Part shown: positions 39,259-53,100 of the stretch, in pieces
How the letters are laid out: each line of letters starts with the position of its first letter
Numbering within the stretch: position 1 is the first letter of the stretch
Notes under the pieces: generated by a model
Seen by the model: only the letters and a program-made list of their open reading frames with translations
Told to the model about the DNA's origin: nothing
Databases searched by the model: none
From: Meloidogyne chitwoodi
Taxonomy: Eukaryota; Nematoda; Chromadorea; Rhabditida; Meloidogynidae
Direction: 5' to 3'
Assembly (NCBI GenBank): GCA_015183035.1
Contig: JACZZP010000018.1
Span: 682,001-746,000 of the forward strand
DNA length: 64,000 nt
Translations under genes and position numbers: made by a program

Positions 39259-39673
39259 TATTTAAATTTATTTATTTTATTTTTTATAAAGTTAAATTCT
39301 GTTTTAATTTTGTTGGATATTATAGTTTCAATTTTATTTAAATAAAAGTAAATAATTATTATCTTTTTTGTTGATTTAATGAAAGTGATATCTTTAGAGT
39401 CTAGAAAAAGGCTTAAGAATTTGCTTGATTTCATATCCTCAGTAGATTTTCCCCAATTTAGACCTTATAATTATCATATAGAGTATGAAAGAGTTCCGGG
39501 GATATTTGAGGTAATATTAGAAGATTTACAGTAATTGGTTAATTAGAAAAGACCATTATATCAAAAGTTCAGATAGTACTGTAATCAGGGTGATAAAAGC
39601 ACTGTAATTACCTCATTCCCTATAAACCAACTTTCTATTACCTCTACACAATAAACAACAACAATTTCTCAAC
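39259..39673. promoter_or_regulatory. MSP upstream region
   Basis: Contains a TATA-like CTATAAA (TATAAA at 39621-39626, 48 bp before the ATG) and GATA-type words (TGATAA near 39590, GATAT near 39499), of the kind found upstream of nematode msp genes, where GATA factors drive spermatogenic expression. The first part presumably holds the 3' end of the remodeler transcript. Confidence 0.4.
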
Positions 39674-40108
39674 ATGGCCGTTATGCCTCCTAATAACATC
39701 GTGACTTTGCCAGGGAACAACATCATCTTCAATAATCCCTTCATCAGGCAAACATATAAACTTAAAGTTGGTTTTCTGTTGTAAAAAACATTGCATTCCT
39801 AATTTTAATTAATTTAGATAACTAATATGGACACAAGAAGAATTGGGTGGCAGCTAAAAGGCCCTGAAGATATGGCTCGCTTGCTGCATATTAAACCAGC
39901 AAATGGAGTGCTCCATCCAAATCAGTCTATAGTGATCAATATAAAAGTTAGAGCATTCGCTTTAACTGCCGTGAATATTGAAGGCCATTACTTGGGAATC
40001 CGTTGGGTAATTCCACCAGTAGGGGCCGGAAACCGATTCCGCCCCAAGTGGTTCGAAAGAGACGGGATGGCGCGTCGAAAGAACATTAGAATTTATTACA
40101 ACTTATAG
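39674..40108 (+). CDS. msp: Major sperm protein
   Basis: Two exons (39674-39766, 39818-40108) give 127 residues, the canonical MSP length. The sequence shows NNIIFNNPFIRQTYKLKITN, NMDTRRIGWQLKG, KPANGVLHPNQSIVINI and the family signature FRPKWFERDGMARRKNIRIY near the C-terminus. MSP polymerises into filaments that drive amoeboid sperm crawling and, when released, signals oocyte maturation. The single intron after codon 31 is phase 0. Some residues usually conserved are changed (for example the FxxDGM segment reads FERDGM instead of FQGDGM), so it is a diverged paralog. GC content is higher than in its neighbours. Confidence 0.95.
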
Positions 40109-40509
40109 TCGCCATCCATAAATATAATTGTTGTAATTCCCTTAATTTTTCTTGTGTTTCTTATTGTCCCTTCTTCTTATGTGATATTATGTAAAGGTTT
40201 TTGTATTGTAATAAATAAATAATTATTGTTGAGCTTGTTATTTTTAAGTTATCTTTCTTAAGGAATTTTTAGTTTTGAGCTTGTTTAAGTTCTTAAAGTT
40301 ATAAATTTATTTGTAATAAGGCTGTAAATGATAAATAAAGTAATATTTCTCATATCTCCCTCTTGTCCAAAATTGATTATCTTGCGCCAGGATGAGCGCT
40401 TTTACCGTTGTATGGATGTAATCGGGCGAGGTGAGCTTTTTTCAGCCAATTAAACGCAGATTAAAAAACATTCATAATAATTATTAAAAATATACATATA
40501 TAAGATGTT
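40109..40509. other. Intergenic region after MSP
   Basis: Contains an AATAAATAAATAA polyadenylation region at about 40210 for the MSP gene. The DNA after it is unremarkable. No gene. Confidence 0.4.
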
Positions 40510-40864
40510 CGGTAAAGGACGATTCAGAGTAGCTCATATAACTTTTTTTTATTATTTTAAACCTTTTCAAATAATTTTTATTTCATTCGAAAGAGCTCGA
40601 AAAATGAAGTCTATCACTAATTTGACCGATCTGATCAGTTAATTTAAAATAAAGTTATGCCAGCAAAACGCGAAAATCACAATTTTCCACTTTTATCACG
40701 CTGTAACTTATTGTTAAATGACCTGATTGGATCGGAGTTTTTTAAATTAATCCGCTTATCGGATGCTTTAGATTAATAAAAGAACTATTCAGATCGGTAT
40801 ATAAAAAAGTTATGGTAAAAAACCGGCTATTCTGAATCGGCCGACTCTGAATCGTCCTTTACCG
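40510..40864. mobile_element. MITE-like element with terminal inverted repeats
   Basis: The left end 40510-40530 contains GGTAAAGGACGATTCAGAG. The right end 40844-40864 is its exact reverse complement (21 bp in total). The 355-bp body has no ORF, is more GC-balanced than its surroundings, and contains sub-terminal copies of the same words (GAATCGGCCG, ACCGGCTATTCTGAATCGG). Length, non-coding nature and TIRs suggest a non-autonomous DNA transposon. A clear target-site duplication is not visible. Confidence 0.65.
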
Positions 40865-41120
40865 GTTTATTACGATGTTCAAAAAATATTTGGCATTATG
40901 TCCCTTAACTAAGACAAAATTTTCCTTGTTATTTTCAATTTCATTTTTCTTTCCTTTGTTCTTTTTTTAAACAGAAATTTTGTTTTTTGACAATTTTAGA
41001 AAATTAAAACCGTTTAATTATGTATTATTCCTTAAGTCAAATTCTACAGCCAATAAATCAATACCAACTCTATTTAGTTGACTTGAGCACAATTGTATTT
41101 GGAGAAGAATTTCAGCAGGA

Positions 41121-44100
41121 GGCTGTAATTGCGAAAAAATTTATATATTAAAAATTACAATAGATTGTAAATTTCTAAAAATGGTTGTAATTGCGAAAAA
41201 ATTTATATATTAAAAATTACAATAGATTGTAAATTTCTAAAAATGGTTGTAATTGCGAAAAAATTTATATATTAAAAATTACAATAGATTGTAAATTTCT
41301 AAAAATGGTTGTAATTGCGAAAAAATTTATAAATTAAAAATTACAATAGATTGTAAATTTCTAAAAATGGTTGTAATTGCGAAAAAATTTATAAATTAAA
41401 AATTACAATAGATTGTAAATTTCTAAAAATGGTTATAATTGCGAAAAAATTTATATATTAAAAATTACAATAGATTGTAAATTTCTAAAAATGGTTGTAA
41501 TTGCGAAAAAATTTATAAATTAAAAATTACAATAGATTGTAAATTTCTAAAAATGGTTGTAATTGCGAAAAAATTTATATATTAAAAATTACAATAGATT
41601 GTAAATTTCTAAAAATGGTTATAATTGCGAAAAAATTTATATATTAAAAATTACAATAGATTGTAAATTTCTAAAAATGGTTGTAATTGCGAAAAAATTT
41701 ATAAATTAAAAATTACAATAGATTGTAAATTTCTAAAAATGGTTGTAATTGCGAAAAAATTTATAAATTAAAAATTACAATAGATTGTAAATTTCTAAAA
41801 ATGGTTGTAATTGCGAAAAAATTTATATATTAAAAATTACAATAGATTGTAAATTTCTAAAAATGGTTGTAATTGCGAAAAATTTATATATTAAAAATTA
41901 CAATAGATTGTAAATTTCTAAAAATGGTTGTAATTGCGAAAAAATTTATATATTAAAAATTACAATAGATTGTAAATTTCTAAAAATGGTTGTAATTGCG
42001 AAAAATTTATATATTAAAAATTACAATAGATTGTAAATTTCTAAAAATGGTTGTAATTGCGAAAAAATTTATATATTAAAAATTACAATAGATTGTAAAT
42101 TTCTAAAAATGGTTGTAATTGCGAAAAAATTTATAAATTAAAAATTACAATAGATTGTAAATTTCTAAAAATGGTTGTAATTGCGAAAAAATTTATATAT
42201 TAAAAATTACAATAGATTGTAAATTTCTAAAAATGGTTGTAATTGCGAAAAAATTTATAAATTAAAAATTACAATAGATTGTAAATTTCTAAAAATGGTT
42301 GTAATTGCGAAAAAATTTATATATTAAAAATTACAATAGATTGTAAATTTCTAAAAATGGTTGTAATTGCGAAAAAATTTATATATTAAAAATTACAATA
42401 GATTGTAAATTTCTAAAAATGGTTGTAATTGCGAAAAAATTTATAAATTAAAAATTACAATAGATTGTAAATTTCTAAAAATGGTTGTAATTGCGAAAAA
42501 ATTTATAAATTAAAAATTACAATAGATTGTAAATTTCTAAAAATGGTTGTAATTGCGAAAAAATTTATAAATTAAAAATTACAATAGATTGTAAATTTCT
42601 AAAAATGGTTATAATTGCGAAAAAATTTATATATTAAAAATTACAATAGATTGTAAATTTCTAAAAATGGTTGTAATTGCGAAAAAATTTATAAATTAAA
42701 AATTACAATAGATTGTAAATTTCTAAAAATGGTTGTAATTGCGAAAAAATTTATAAATTAAAAATTACAATAGATTGTAAATTTCTAAAAATGGTTGTAA
42801 TTGCGAAAAAATTTATATATTAAAAATTACAATAGATTGTAAATTTCTAAAAATGGTTGTAATTGCGAAAAAATTTATAAATTAAAAATTACAATAGATT
42901 GTAAATTTCTAAAAATGGTTGTAATTGCGAAAAAATTTATAAATTAAAAATTACAATAGATTGTAAATTTCTAAAAATGGTTGTAATTGCGAAAAAATTT
43001 ATATATTAAAAATTACAATAGATTGTAAATTTCTAAAAATGGTTGTAATTGCGAAAAAATTTATATATTAAAAATTACAATAGATTGTAAATTTCTAAAA
43101 ATGGTTGTAATTGCGAAAAAATTTATAAATTAAAAATTACAATAGATTGTAAATTTCTAAAAATGGTTGTAATTGCGAAAAAATTTATATATTAAAAATT
43201 ACAATAGATTGTAAATTTCTAAAAATGGTTGTAATTGCGAAAAAATTTATATATTAAAAATTACAATAGATTGTAAATTTCTAAAAATGGTTGTAATTGC
43301 GAAAAAATTTATAAATTAAAAATTACAATAGATTGTAAATTTCTAAAAATGGTTGTAATTGCGAAAAAATTTATATATTAAAAATTACAATAGATTGTAA
43401 ATTTCTAAAAATGGTTGTAATTGCGAAAAAATTTATATATTAAAAATTACAATAGATTGTAAATTTCTAAAAATGGTTGTAATTGCGAAAAAATTTATAT
43501 ATTAAAAATTACAATAGATTGTAAATTTCTAAAAATGGTTGTAATTGCGAAAAAATTTATATATTAAAAATTACAATAGATTGTAAATTTCTAAAAATGG
43601 TTGTAATTGCGAAAAAATTTATATATTAAAAATTACAATAGATTGTAAATTTCTAAAAATGGTTGTAATTGCGAAAAAATTTATATATTAAAAATTACAA
43701 TAGATTGTAAATTTCTAAAAATGGTTGTAATTGCGAAAAAATTTATATATTAAAAATTACAATAGATTGTAAATTTCTAAAAATGGTTGTAATTGCGAAA
43801 AAATTTATATATTAAAAATTACAATAGATTGTAAATTTCTAAAAATGGTTGTAATTGCGAAAAAATTTATATATTAAAAATTACAATAGATTGTAAATTT
43901 CTAAAAATGGTTGTAATTGCGAAAAAATTTATATATTAAAAATTACAATAGATTGTAAATTTCTAAAAATGGTTGTAATTGCGAAAAAATTTATAAATTA
44001 AAAATTACAATAGATTGTAAATTTCTAAAAATGGTTGTAATTGCGAAAAAATTTATATATTAAAAATTACAATAGATTGTAAATTTCTAAAAATGGTTGT

Positions 44101-47100
44101 AATTGCGAAAAAATTTATATATTAAAAATTACAATAGATTGTAAATTTCTAAAAATGGTTGTAATTGCGAAAAAATTTATATATTAAAAATTACAATAGA
44201 TTGTAAATTTCTAAAAATGGTTGTAATTGCGAAAAAATTTATAAATTAAAAATTACAATAGATTGTAAATTTCTAAAAATGGTTGTAATTGCGAAAAAAT
44301 TTATAAATTAAAAATTACAATAGATTGTAAATTTCTAAAAATGGTTATAATTGCGAAAAAATTTATATATTAAAAATTACAATAGATTGTAAATTTCTAA
44401 AAATGGTTGTAATTGCGAAAAAATTTATAAATTAAAAATTACAATAGATTGTAAATTTCTAAAAATGGTTGTAATTGCGAAAAAATTTATATATTAAAAA
44501 TTACAATAGATTGTAAATTTCTAAAAATGGTTATAATTGCGAAAAAATTTATATATTAAAAATTACAATAGATTGTAAATTTCTAAAAATGGTTGTAATT
44601 GCGAAAAAATTTATAAATTAAAAATTACAATAGATTGTAAATTTCTAAAAATGGTTGTAATTGCGAAAAAATTTATAAATTAAAAATTACAATAGATTGT
44701 AAATTTCTAAAAATGGTTGTAATTGCGAAAAAATTTATATATTAAAAATTACAATAGATTGTAAATTTCTAAAAATGGTTGTAATTGCGAAAAATTTATA
44801 TATTAAAAATTACAATAGATTGTAAATTTCTAAAAATGGTTGTAATTGCGAAAAAATTTATATATTAAAAATTACAATAGATTGTAAATTTCTAAAAATG
44901 GTTGTAATTGCGAAAAATTTATATATTAAAAATTACAATAGATTGTAAATTTCTAAAAATGGTTGTAATTGCGAAAAAATTTATATATTAAAAATTACAA
45001 TAGATTGTAAATTTCTAAAAATGGTTGTAATTGCGAAAAAATTTATAAATTAAAAATTACAATAGATTGTAAATTTCTAAAAATGGTTGTAATTGCGAAA
45101 AAATTTATATATTAAAAATTACAATAGATTGTAAATTTCTAAAAATGGTTGTAATTGCGAAAAAATTTATATATTAAAAATTACAATAGATTGTAAATTT
45201 CTAAAAATGGTTGTAATTGCGAAAAAATTTATATATTAAAAATTACAATAGATTGTAAATTTCTAAAAATGGTTGTAATTGCGAAAAAATTTATATATTA
45301 AAAATTACAATAGATTGTAAATTTCTAAAAATGGTTGTAATTGCGAAAAAATTTATAAATTAAAAATTACAATAGATTGTAAATTTCTAAAAATGGTTGT
45401 AATTGCGAAAAAATTTATATATTAAAAATTACAATAGATTGTAAATTTCTAAAAATGGTTGTAATTGCGAAAAAATTTATAAATTAAAAATTACAATAGA
45501 TTGTAAATTTCTAAAAATGGTTGTAATTGCGAAAAAATTTATAAATTAAAAATTACAATAGATTGTAAATTTCTAAAAATGGTTATAATTGCGAAAAAAT
45601 TTATATATTAAAAATTACAATAGATTGTAAATTTCTAAAAATGGTTGTAATTGCGAAAAAATTTATAAATTAAAAATTACAATAGATTGTAAATTTCTAA
45701 AAATGGTTGTAATTGCGAAAAAATTTATATATTAAAAATTACAATAGATTGTAAATTTCTAAAAATGGTTGTAATTGCGAAAAAATTTATATATTAAAAA
45801 TTACAATAGATTGTAAATTTCTAAAAATGGTTGTAATTGCGAAAAAATTTATAAATTAAAAATTACAATAGATTGTAAATTTCTAAAAATGGTTGTAATT
45901 GCGAAAAAATTTATATATTAAAAATTACAATAGATTGTAAATTTCTAAAAATGGTTGTAATTGCGAAAAAATTTATATATTAAAAATTACAATAGATTGT
46001 AAATTTCTAAAAATGGTTGTAATTGCGAAAAAATTTATAAATTAAAAATTACAATAGATTGTAAATTTCTAAAAATGGTTGTAATTGCGAAAAAATTTAT
46101 AAATTAAAAATTACAATAGATTGTAAATTTCTAAAAATGGTTGTAATTGCGAAAAAATTTATAAATTAAAAATTACAATAGATTGTAAATTTCTAAAAAT
46201 GGTTGTAATTGCGAAAAAATTTATATATTAAAAATTACAATAGATTGTAAATTTCTAAAAATGGTTGTAATTGCGAAAAAATTTATATATTAAAAATTAC
46301 AATAGATTGTAAATTTCTAAAAATGGTTGTAATTGCGAAAAAATTTATATATTAAAAATTACAATAGATTGTAAATTTCTAAAAATGGTTGTAATTGCGA
46401 AAAAAATTTATAAATTAAAAATTACAATAGATTGTAAATTTCTAAAAATGGTTGTAATTGCGAAAAAATTTATAAATTAAAAATTACAATAGATTGTAAA
46501 TTTCTAAAAATGGTTGTAATTGCGAAAAAATTTATAAATTAAAAATTACAATAGATTGTAAATTTCTAAAAATGGTTGTAATTGCGAAAAAATTTATATA
46601 TTAAAAATTACAATAGATTGTAAATTTCTAAAAATGGTTGTAATTGCGAAAAAATTTATATATTAAAAATTACAATAGATTGTAAATTTCTAAAAATGGT
46701 TGTAATTGCGAAAAAATTTATAAATTAAAAATTACAATAGATTGTAAATTTCTAAAAATGGTTGTAATTGCGAAAAAATTTATATATTAAAAATTACAAT
46801 AGATTGTAAATTTCTAAAAATGGTTGTAATTGCGAAAAAATTTATAAATTAAAAATTACAATAGATTGTAAATTTCTAAAAATGGTTGTAATTGCGAAAA
46901 AATTTATAAATTAAAAATTACAATAGATTGTAAATTTCTAAAAATGGTTGTAATTGCGAAAAAATTTATAAATTAAAAATTACAATAGATTGTAAATTTC
47001 TAAAAATGGTTGTAATTGCGAAAAAATTTATAAATTAAAAATTACAATAGATTGTAAATTTCTAAAAATGGTTATAATTGCGAAAAAATTTATATATTAA

Positions 47101-50100
47101 AAATTACAATAGATTGTAAATTTCTAAAAATGGTTGTAATTGCGAAAAAATTTATAAATTAAAAATTACAATAGATTGTAAATTTCTAAAAATGGTTGTA
47201 ATTGCGAAAAAATTTATAAATTAAAAATTACAATAGATTGTAAATTTCTAAAAATGGTTGTAATTGCGAAAAAATTTATAAATTAAAAATTACAATAGAT
47301 TGTAAATTTCTAAAAATGGTTGTAATTGCGAAAAAATTTATATATTAAAAATTACAATAGATTGTAAATTTCTAAAAATGGTTGTAATTGCGAAAAAATT
47401 TATAAATTAAAAATTACAATAGATTGTAAATTTCTAAAAATGGTTGTAATTGCGAAAAAATTTATATATTAAAAATTACAATAGATTGTAAATTTCTAAA
47501 AATGGTTGTAATTGCGAAAAAATTTATAAATTAAAAATTACAATAGATTGTAAATTTCTAAAAATGGTTGTAATTGCGAAAAAATTTATATATTAAAAAT
47601 TACAATAGATTGTAAATTTCTAAAAATGGTTGTAATTGCGAAAAAATTTATATATTAAAAATTACAATAGATTGTAAATTTCTAAAAATGGTTGTAATTG
47701 CGAAAAAATTTATATATTAAAAATTACAATAGATTGTAAATTTCTAAAAATGGTTGTAATTGCGAAAAAATTTATATATTAAAAATTACAATAGATTGTA
47801 AATTTCTAAAAATGGTTGTAATTGCGAAAAAATTTATAAATTAAAAATTACAATAGATTGTAAATTTCTAAAAATGGTTGTAATTGCGAAAAAATTTATA
47901 TATTAAAAATTACAATAGATTGTAAATTTCTAAAAATGGTTGTAATTGCGAAAAAATTTATAAATTAAAAATTACAATAGATTGTAAATTTCTAAAAATG
48001 GTTGTAATTGCGAAAAAATTTATATATTAAAAATTACAATAGATTGTAAATTTCTAAAAATGGTTGTAATTGCGAAAAAATTTATATATTAAAAATTACA
48101 ATAGATTGTAAATTTCTAAAAATGGTTGTAATTGCGAAAAAATTTATATATTAAAAATTACAATAGATTGTAAATTTCTAAAAATGGTTGTAATTGCGAA
48201 AAAATTTATATATTAAAAATTACAATAGATTGTAAATTTCTAAAAATGGTTGTAATTGCGAAAAAATTTATAAATTAAAAATTACAATAGATTGTAAATT
48301 TCTAAAAATGGTTGTAATTGCGAAAAAATTTATAAATTAAAAATTACAATAGATTGTAAATTTCTAAAAATGGTTGTAATTGCGAAAAAATTTATAAATT
48401 AAAAATTACAATAGATTGTAAATTTCTAAAAATGGTTGTAATTGCGAAAAAATTTATAAATTAAAAATTACAATAGATTGTAAATTTCTAAAAATGGTTG
48501 TAATTGCGAAAAAATTTATAAATTAAAAATTACAATAGATTGTAAATTTCTAAAAATGGTTGTAATTGCGAAAAAATTTATAAATTAAAAATTACAATAG
48601 ATTGTAAATTTCTAAAAATGGTTGTAATTGCGAAAAAATTTATATATTAAAAATTACAATAGATTGTAAATTTCTAAAAATGGTTGTAATTGCGAAAAAA
48701 TTTATATATTAAAAATTACAATAGATTGTAAATTTCTAAAAATGGTTGTAATTGCGAAAAAATTTATATATTAAAAATTACAATAGATTGTAAATTTCTA
48801 AAAATGGTTGTAATTGCGAAAAAATTTATATATTAAAAATTACAATAGATTGTAAATTTCTAAAAATGGTTGTAATTGCGAAAAAAATTTATATATTAAA
48901 AATTACAATAGATTGTAAATTTCTAAAATGGTTGTAATTGCGAAAAAATTTATAAATTAAAAATTACAATAGATTGTAAATTTCTAAAAATGGTTGTAAT
49001 TGCGAAAAAATTTATATATTAAAAATTACAATAGATTGTAAATTTCTAAAAATGGTTGTAATTGCGAAAAAATTTATATATTAAAAATTACAATAGATTG
49101 TAAATTTCTAAAAATGGTTGTAATTGCGAAAAAATTTATATATTAAAAATTACAATAGATTGTAAATTTCTAAAAATGGTTGTAATTGCGAAAAAATTTA
49201 TATATTAAAAATTACAATAGATTGTAAATTTCTAAAAATGGTTGTAATTGCGAAAAAATTTATAAATTAAAAATTACAATAGATTGTAAATTTCTAAAAA
49301 TGGTTGTAATTGCGAAAAAATTTATAAATTAAAAATTACAATAGATTGTAAATTTCTAAAAATGGTTGTAATTGCGAAAAAATTTATAAATTAAAAATTA
49401 CAATAGATTGTAAATTTCTAAAAATGGTTGTAATTGCGAAAAAATTTATAAATTAAAAATTACAATAGATTGTAAATTTCTAAAAATGGTTGTAATTGCG
49501 AAAAAATTTATAAATTAAAAATTACAATAGATTGTAAATTTCTAAAAATGGTTGTAATTGCGAAAAAATTTATAATTAAAAATTACAATAGATTGTAAAT
49601 TTCTAAAAATGGTTGTAATTGCGAAAAAATTTATATATTAAAAATTACAATAGATTGTAAATTTCTAAAAATGGTTGTAATTGCGAAAAAATTTATATAT
49701 TAAAAATTTACAATAGATTGTAAATTTCTAAAAATGGTTGTAATTGCGAAAAAAATTTATATATTAAAAATTACAATAGATTGTAAATTTCTAAAAATGG
49801 TTGTAATTGCGAAAAAATTTATATATTAAAAATTACAATAGATTGTAAATTTCTAAAAATGGTTGTAATTGCGAAAAAATTATATATTAAAAAATTACAA
49901 TAGATTGTAAATTCTAAAAATGGTTGTAATTGCGAAAAAATTTATAAATTAAAAATTACAATAGATTGTAAATTTCTAAAAATGGTTGTAATTGCGAAAA
50001 AATTTATATATTAAAAATTACAATAGATTGTAAATTTCTAAAAATGGTTGTAATTGCGAAAAAATTTATATATTAAAAATTACAATAGATTGTAAATTTC

Positions 50101-53100
50101 TAAAAATGGTTGTAATTGCGAAAAAATTTATAAATTAAAAATTACAATAGATTGTAAATTTCTAAAAATGGTTATAATTGCGAAAAAAATTTATATATTA
50201 AAAATTACAATAGATTGTAAATTTCTAAAAATGGTTGTAATTGCGAAAAAATTTATAAATTAAAAATTACAATAGATTGTAAATTTCTAAAAATGGTTAT
50301 AATTGCGAAAAAATTTATATATTAAAATTACAATAGATTGTAAATTTCTAAAAATGGTTGTAATTGCGAAAAAATTTATAAATTAAAAATTACAATAGAT
50401 TGTAAATTTCTAAAAATGGTTGTAATTGCGAAAAAAATTTATATAATTAAAAATTACAATAGATTGTAAATTTCTAAAAATGGTTGTAATTGCGAAAAAA
50501 TTTATAAATTAAAAATTAACAATAGATTGTAAATTTCTAAAAAATGGTTGTAATTGCGAAAAAATTTATATATTAAAAATTACAATAGATTGTAAATTTC
50601 TAAAAATGGTTGTAATTGCGAAAAATTTATAAATTAAAAATTACAATAGATTGTAAATTTCTAAAAATGGTTGTAATTGCGAAAAAATTTATAAATTAAA
50701 AATTACAATAGATTGTAAATTTCTAAAAATGGTTGTAATTGCGAAAAAATTTATATATTAAAAATTACAATAGATTGTAAATTTCTAAAAATGGTTGTAA
50801 TTGCGAAAAAATTTATAATTAAAAATTACAATAGATTGTAAATTTCTAAAAATGGTTGTAATTGCGAAAAAATTTATAATTAAAAATTACAATAGATTGT
50901 AAATTTCTAAAAATGGTTGTAATTGCGAAAAAATTTATATATTAAAAATTACAATAGATTGTAAATTTCTAAAAATGGTTGTAATTGCGAAAAAATTTAT
51001 ATATTAAAAATTACAATAGATTGTAAATTTCTAAAAATGGTTGTAATTGCGAAAAAATTTATATATTAAAAATTACAATAGATTGTAAATTTCTAAAAAT
51101 GGTTGTAATTGCGAAAAAATTTATAAATTAAAAATTACAATAGATTGTAAATTTCTAAAAATGGTTGTAATTGCGAAAAAATTTATATATTAAAAATTAC
51201 AATAGATTGTAAATTTCTAAAAATGGTTGTAATTGCGAAAAAATTTATAAATTAAAAATTACAATAGATTGTAAATTTCTAAAAATGGTTGTAATTGCGA
51301 AAAAATTTATATATAAATTACAATCAATAGATTGTAAATTTCTAAAAATGGTTGTAATTGCGAAAAATTTATAAATTAAAAATTACAATAGATTGTAAAT
51401 TTCTAAAAATGGTTGTAATTGCGAAAAAATTTATAAATTAAAAATTACAATAGATTGTAAATTTCTAAAAATGGTTGTAATTGCGAAAAAATTTATAATT
51501 AAAAATTACAATAGATTGTAAATTTCTAAAAATGGTTGTAATTGCGAAAAAATTTATATATTAAAAATTACAATAGATTGTAAATTTCTAAAAATGGTTG
51601 TAATTGCGAAAAAATTTATATATTAAAAATTACAATAGATTGTAAATTTCTAAAAATGGTTGTAATTGCGAAAAAATTTATAAATTAAAAATTACAATAG
51701 ATTGTAAATTTCTAAAAATGGTTGTAATTGCGAAAAAATTTATATATTAAAAATTACAATAGATTGTAAATTTCTAAAAATGGTTGTAATTGCGAAAAAA
51801 TTTATATATTAAAAATTACAATAGATTGTAAATTTCTAAAAATGGTTGTAATTGCGAAAAAATTTATAATTAAAAATTACAATAGATTGTAAATTTCTAA
51901 AAATGGTTGTAATTGCGAAAAAATTTATATTAAAAATTACAATAGATTGTAAATTTCTAAAAATGGTTGTAATTGCGAAAAAATTTATATATTAAAAATT
52001 ACAATAGATTGTAAATTTCTAAAAATGGTTGTAATTGCGAAAAAATTTATAAATTAAAATTACAATAGATTGTAAATTTCTAAAAATGGTTGTAATTGCG
52101 AAAAAATTTATAAATTAAAAATTACAATAGATTGTAAATTTCTAAAAATGGTTGTAATTGCGAAAAAATTTATAAATTAAAAATTACAATAGATTGTAAA
52201 TTTCTAAAAATGGTTGTAATTGCGAAAAAATTTATATATTAAAAATTACAATAGATTGTAAATTTCTAAAAATGGTTGTAATTGCGAAAAAATTTATAAT
52301 TAAAAATTACAATAGATTGTAAATTTCTAAAAATGGTTGTAATTGCGAAAAAATTTATATATTAAAAATTACAATAGATTGTAAATTTCTAAAAATGGTT
52401 GTAATTGCGAAAAAATTTATAATTAAAAATTACAATAGATTGTAAATTTCTAAAAATGGTTGTAATTGCGAAAAAATTTATATTAAAAATTACAATAGAT
52501 TGTAAATTTCTAAAAATGGTTGTAATTGCGAAAAAATTTATAATTAAAAATTACAATAGATTGTAAATTTCTAAAAATGGTTGTAATTGCGAAAAATTTA
52601 TATTAAAAATTACAATAGATTGTAAATTTCTAAAAATGGTTGTAATTGCGAAAAAATTTATAAATTAAAAATTACAATAGATTGTAAATTTCTAAAAATG
52701 GTTGTAATTGCGAAAAAATTTATAAATTAAAAATTACAATAGATTGTAAATTTCTAAAAATGGTTGTAATTGCGAAAAAATTTATATATTAAAAATTACA
52801 ATAGATTGTAAATTTCTAAAAATGGTTGTAATTGCGAAAAAATTTATATATTAAAAATTACAATAGATTGTAAATTTCTAAAAATGGTTGTAATTGCGAA
52901 AAAATTTATAATTAAAAATTACAATAGATTGTAAATTTCTAAAAATGGTTGTAATTGCGAAAAAATTTATATTAAAAATTACAATAGATTGTAAATTTCT
53001 AAAAATGGTTGTAATTGCGAAAAAATTTATATAATTAAAAATTACAATAGATTGTAAATTTCTAAAAATGGTTGTAATTGCGAAAAAATTTATATATTAA

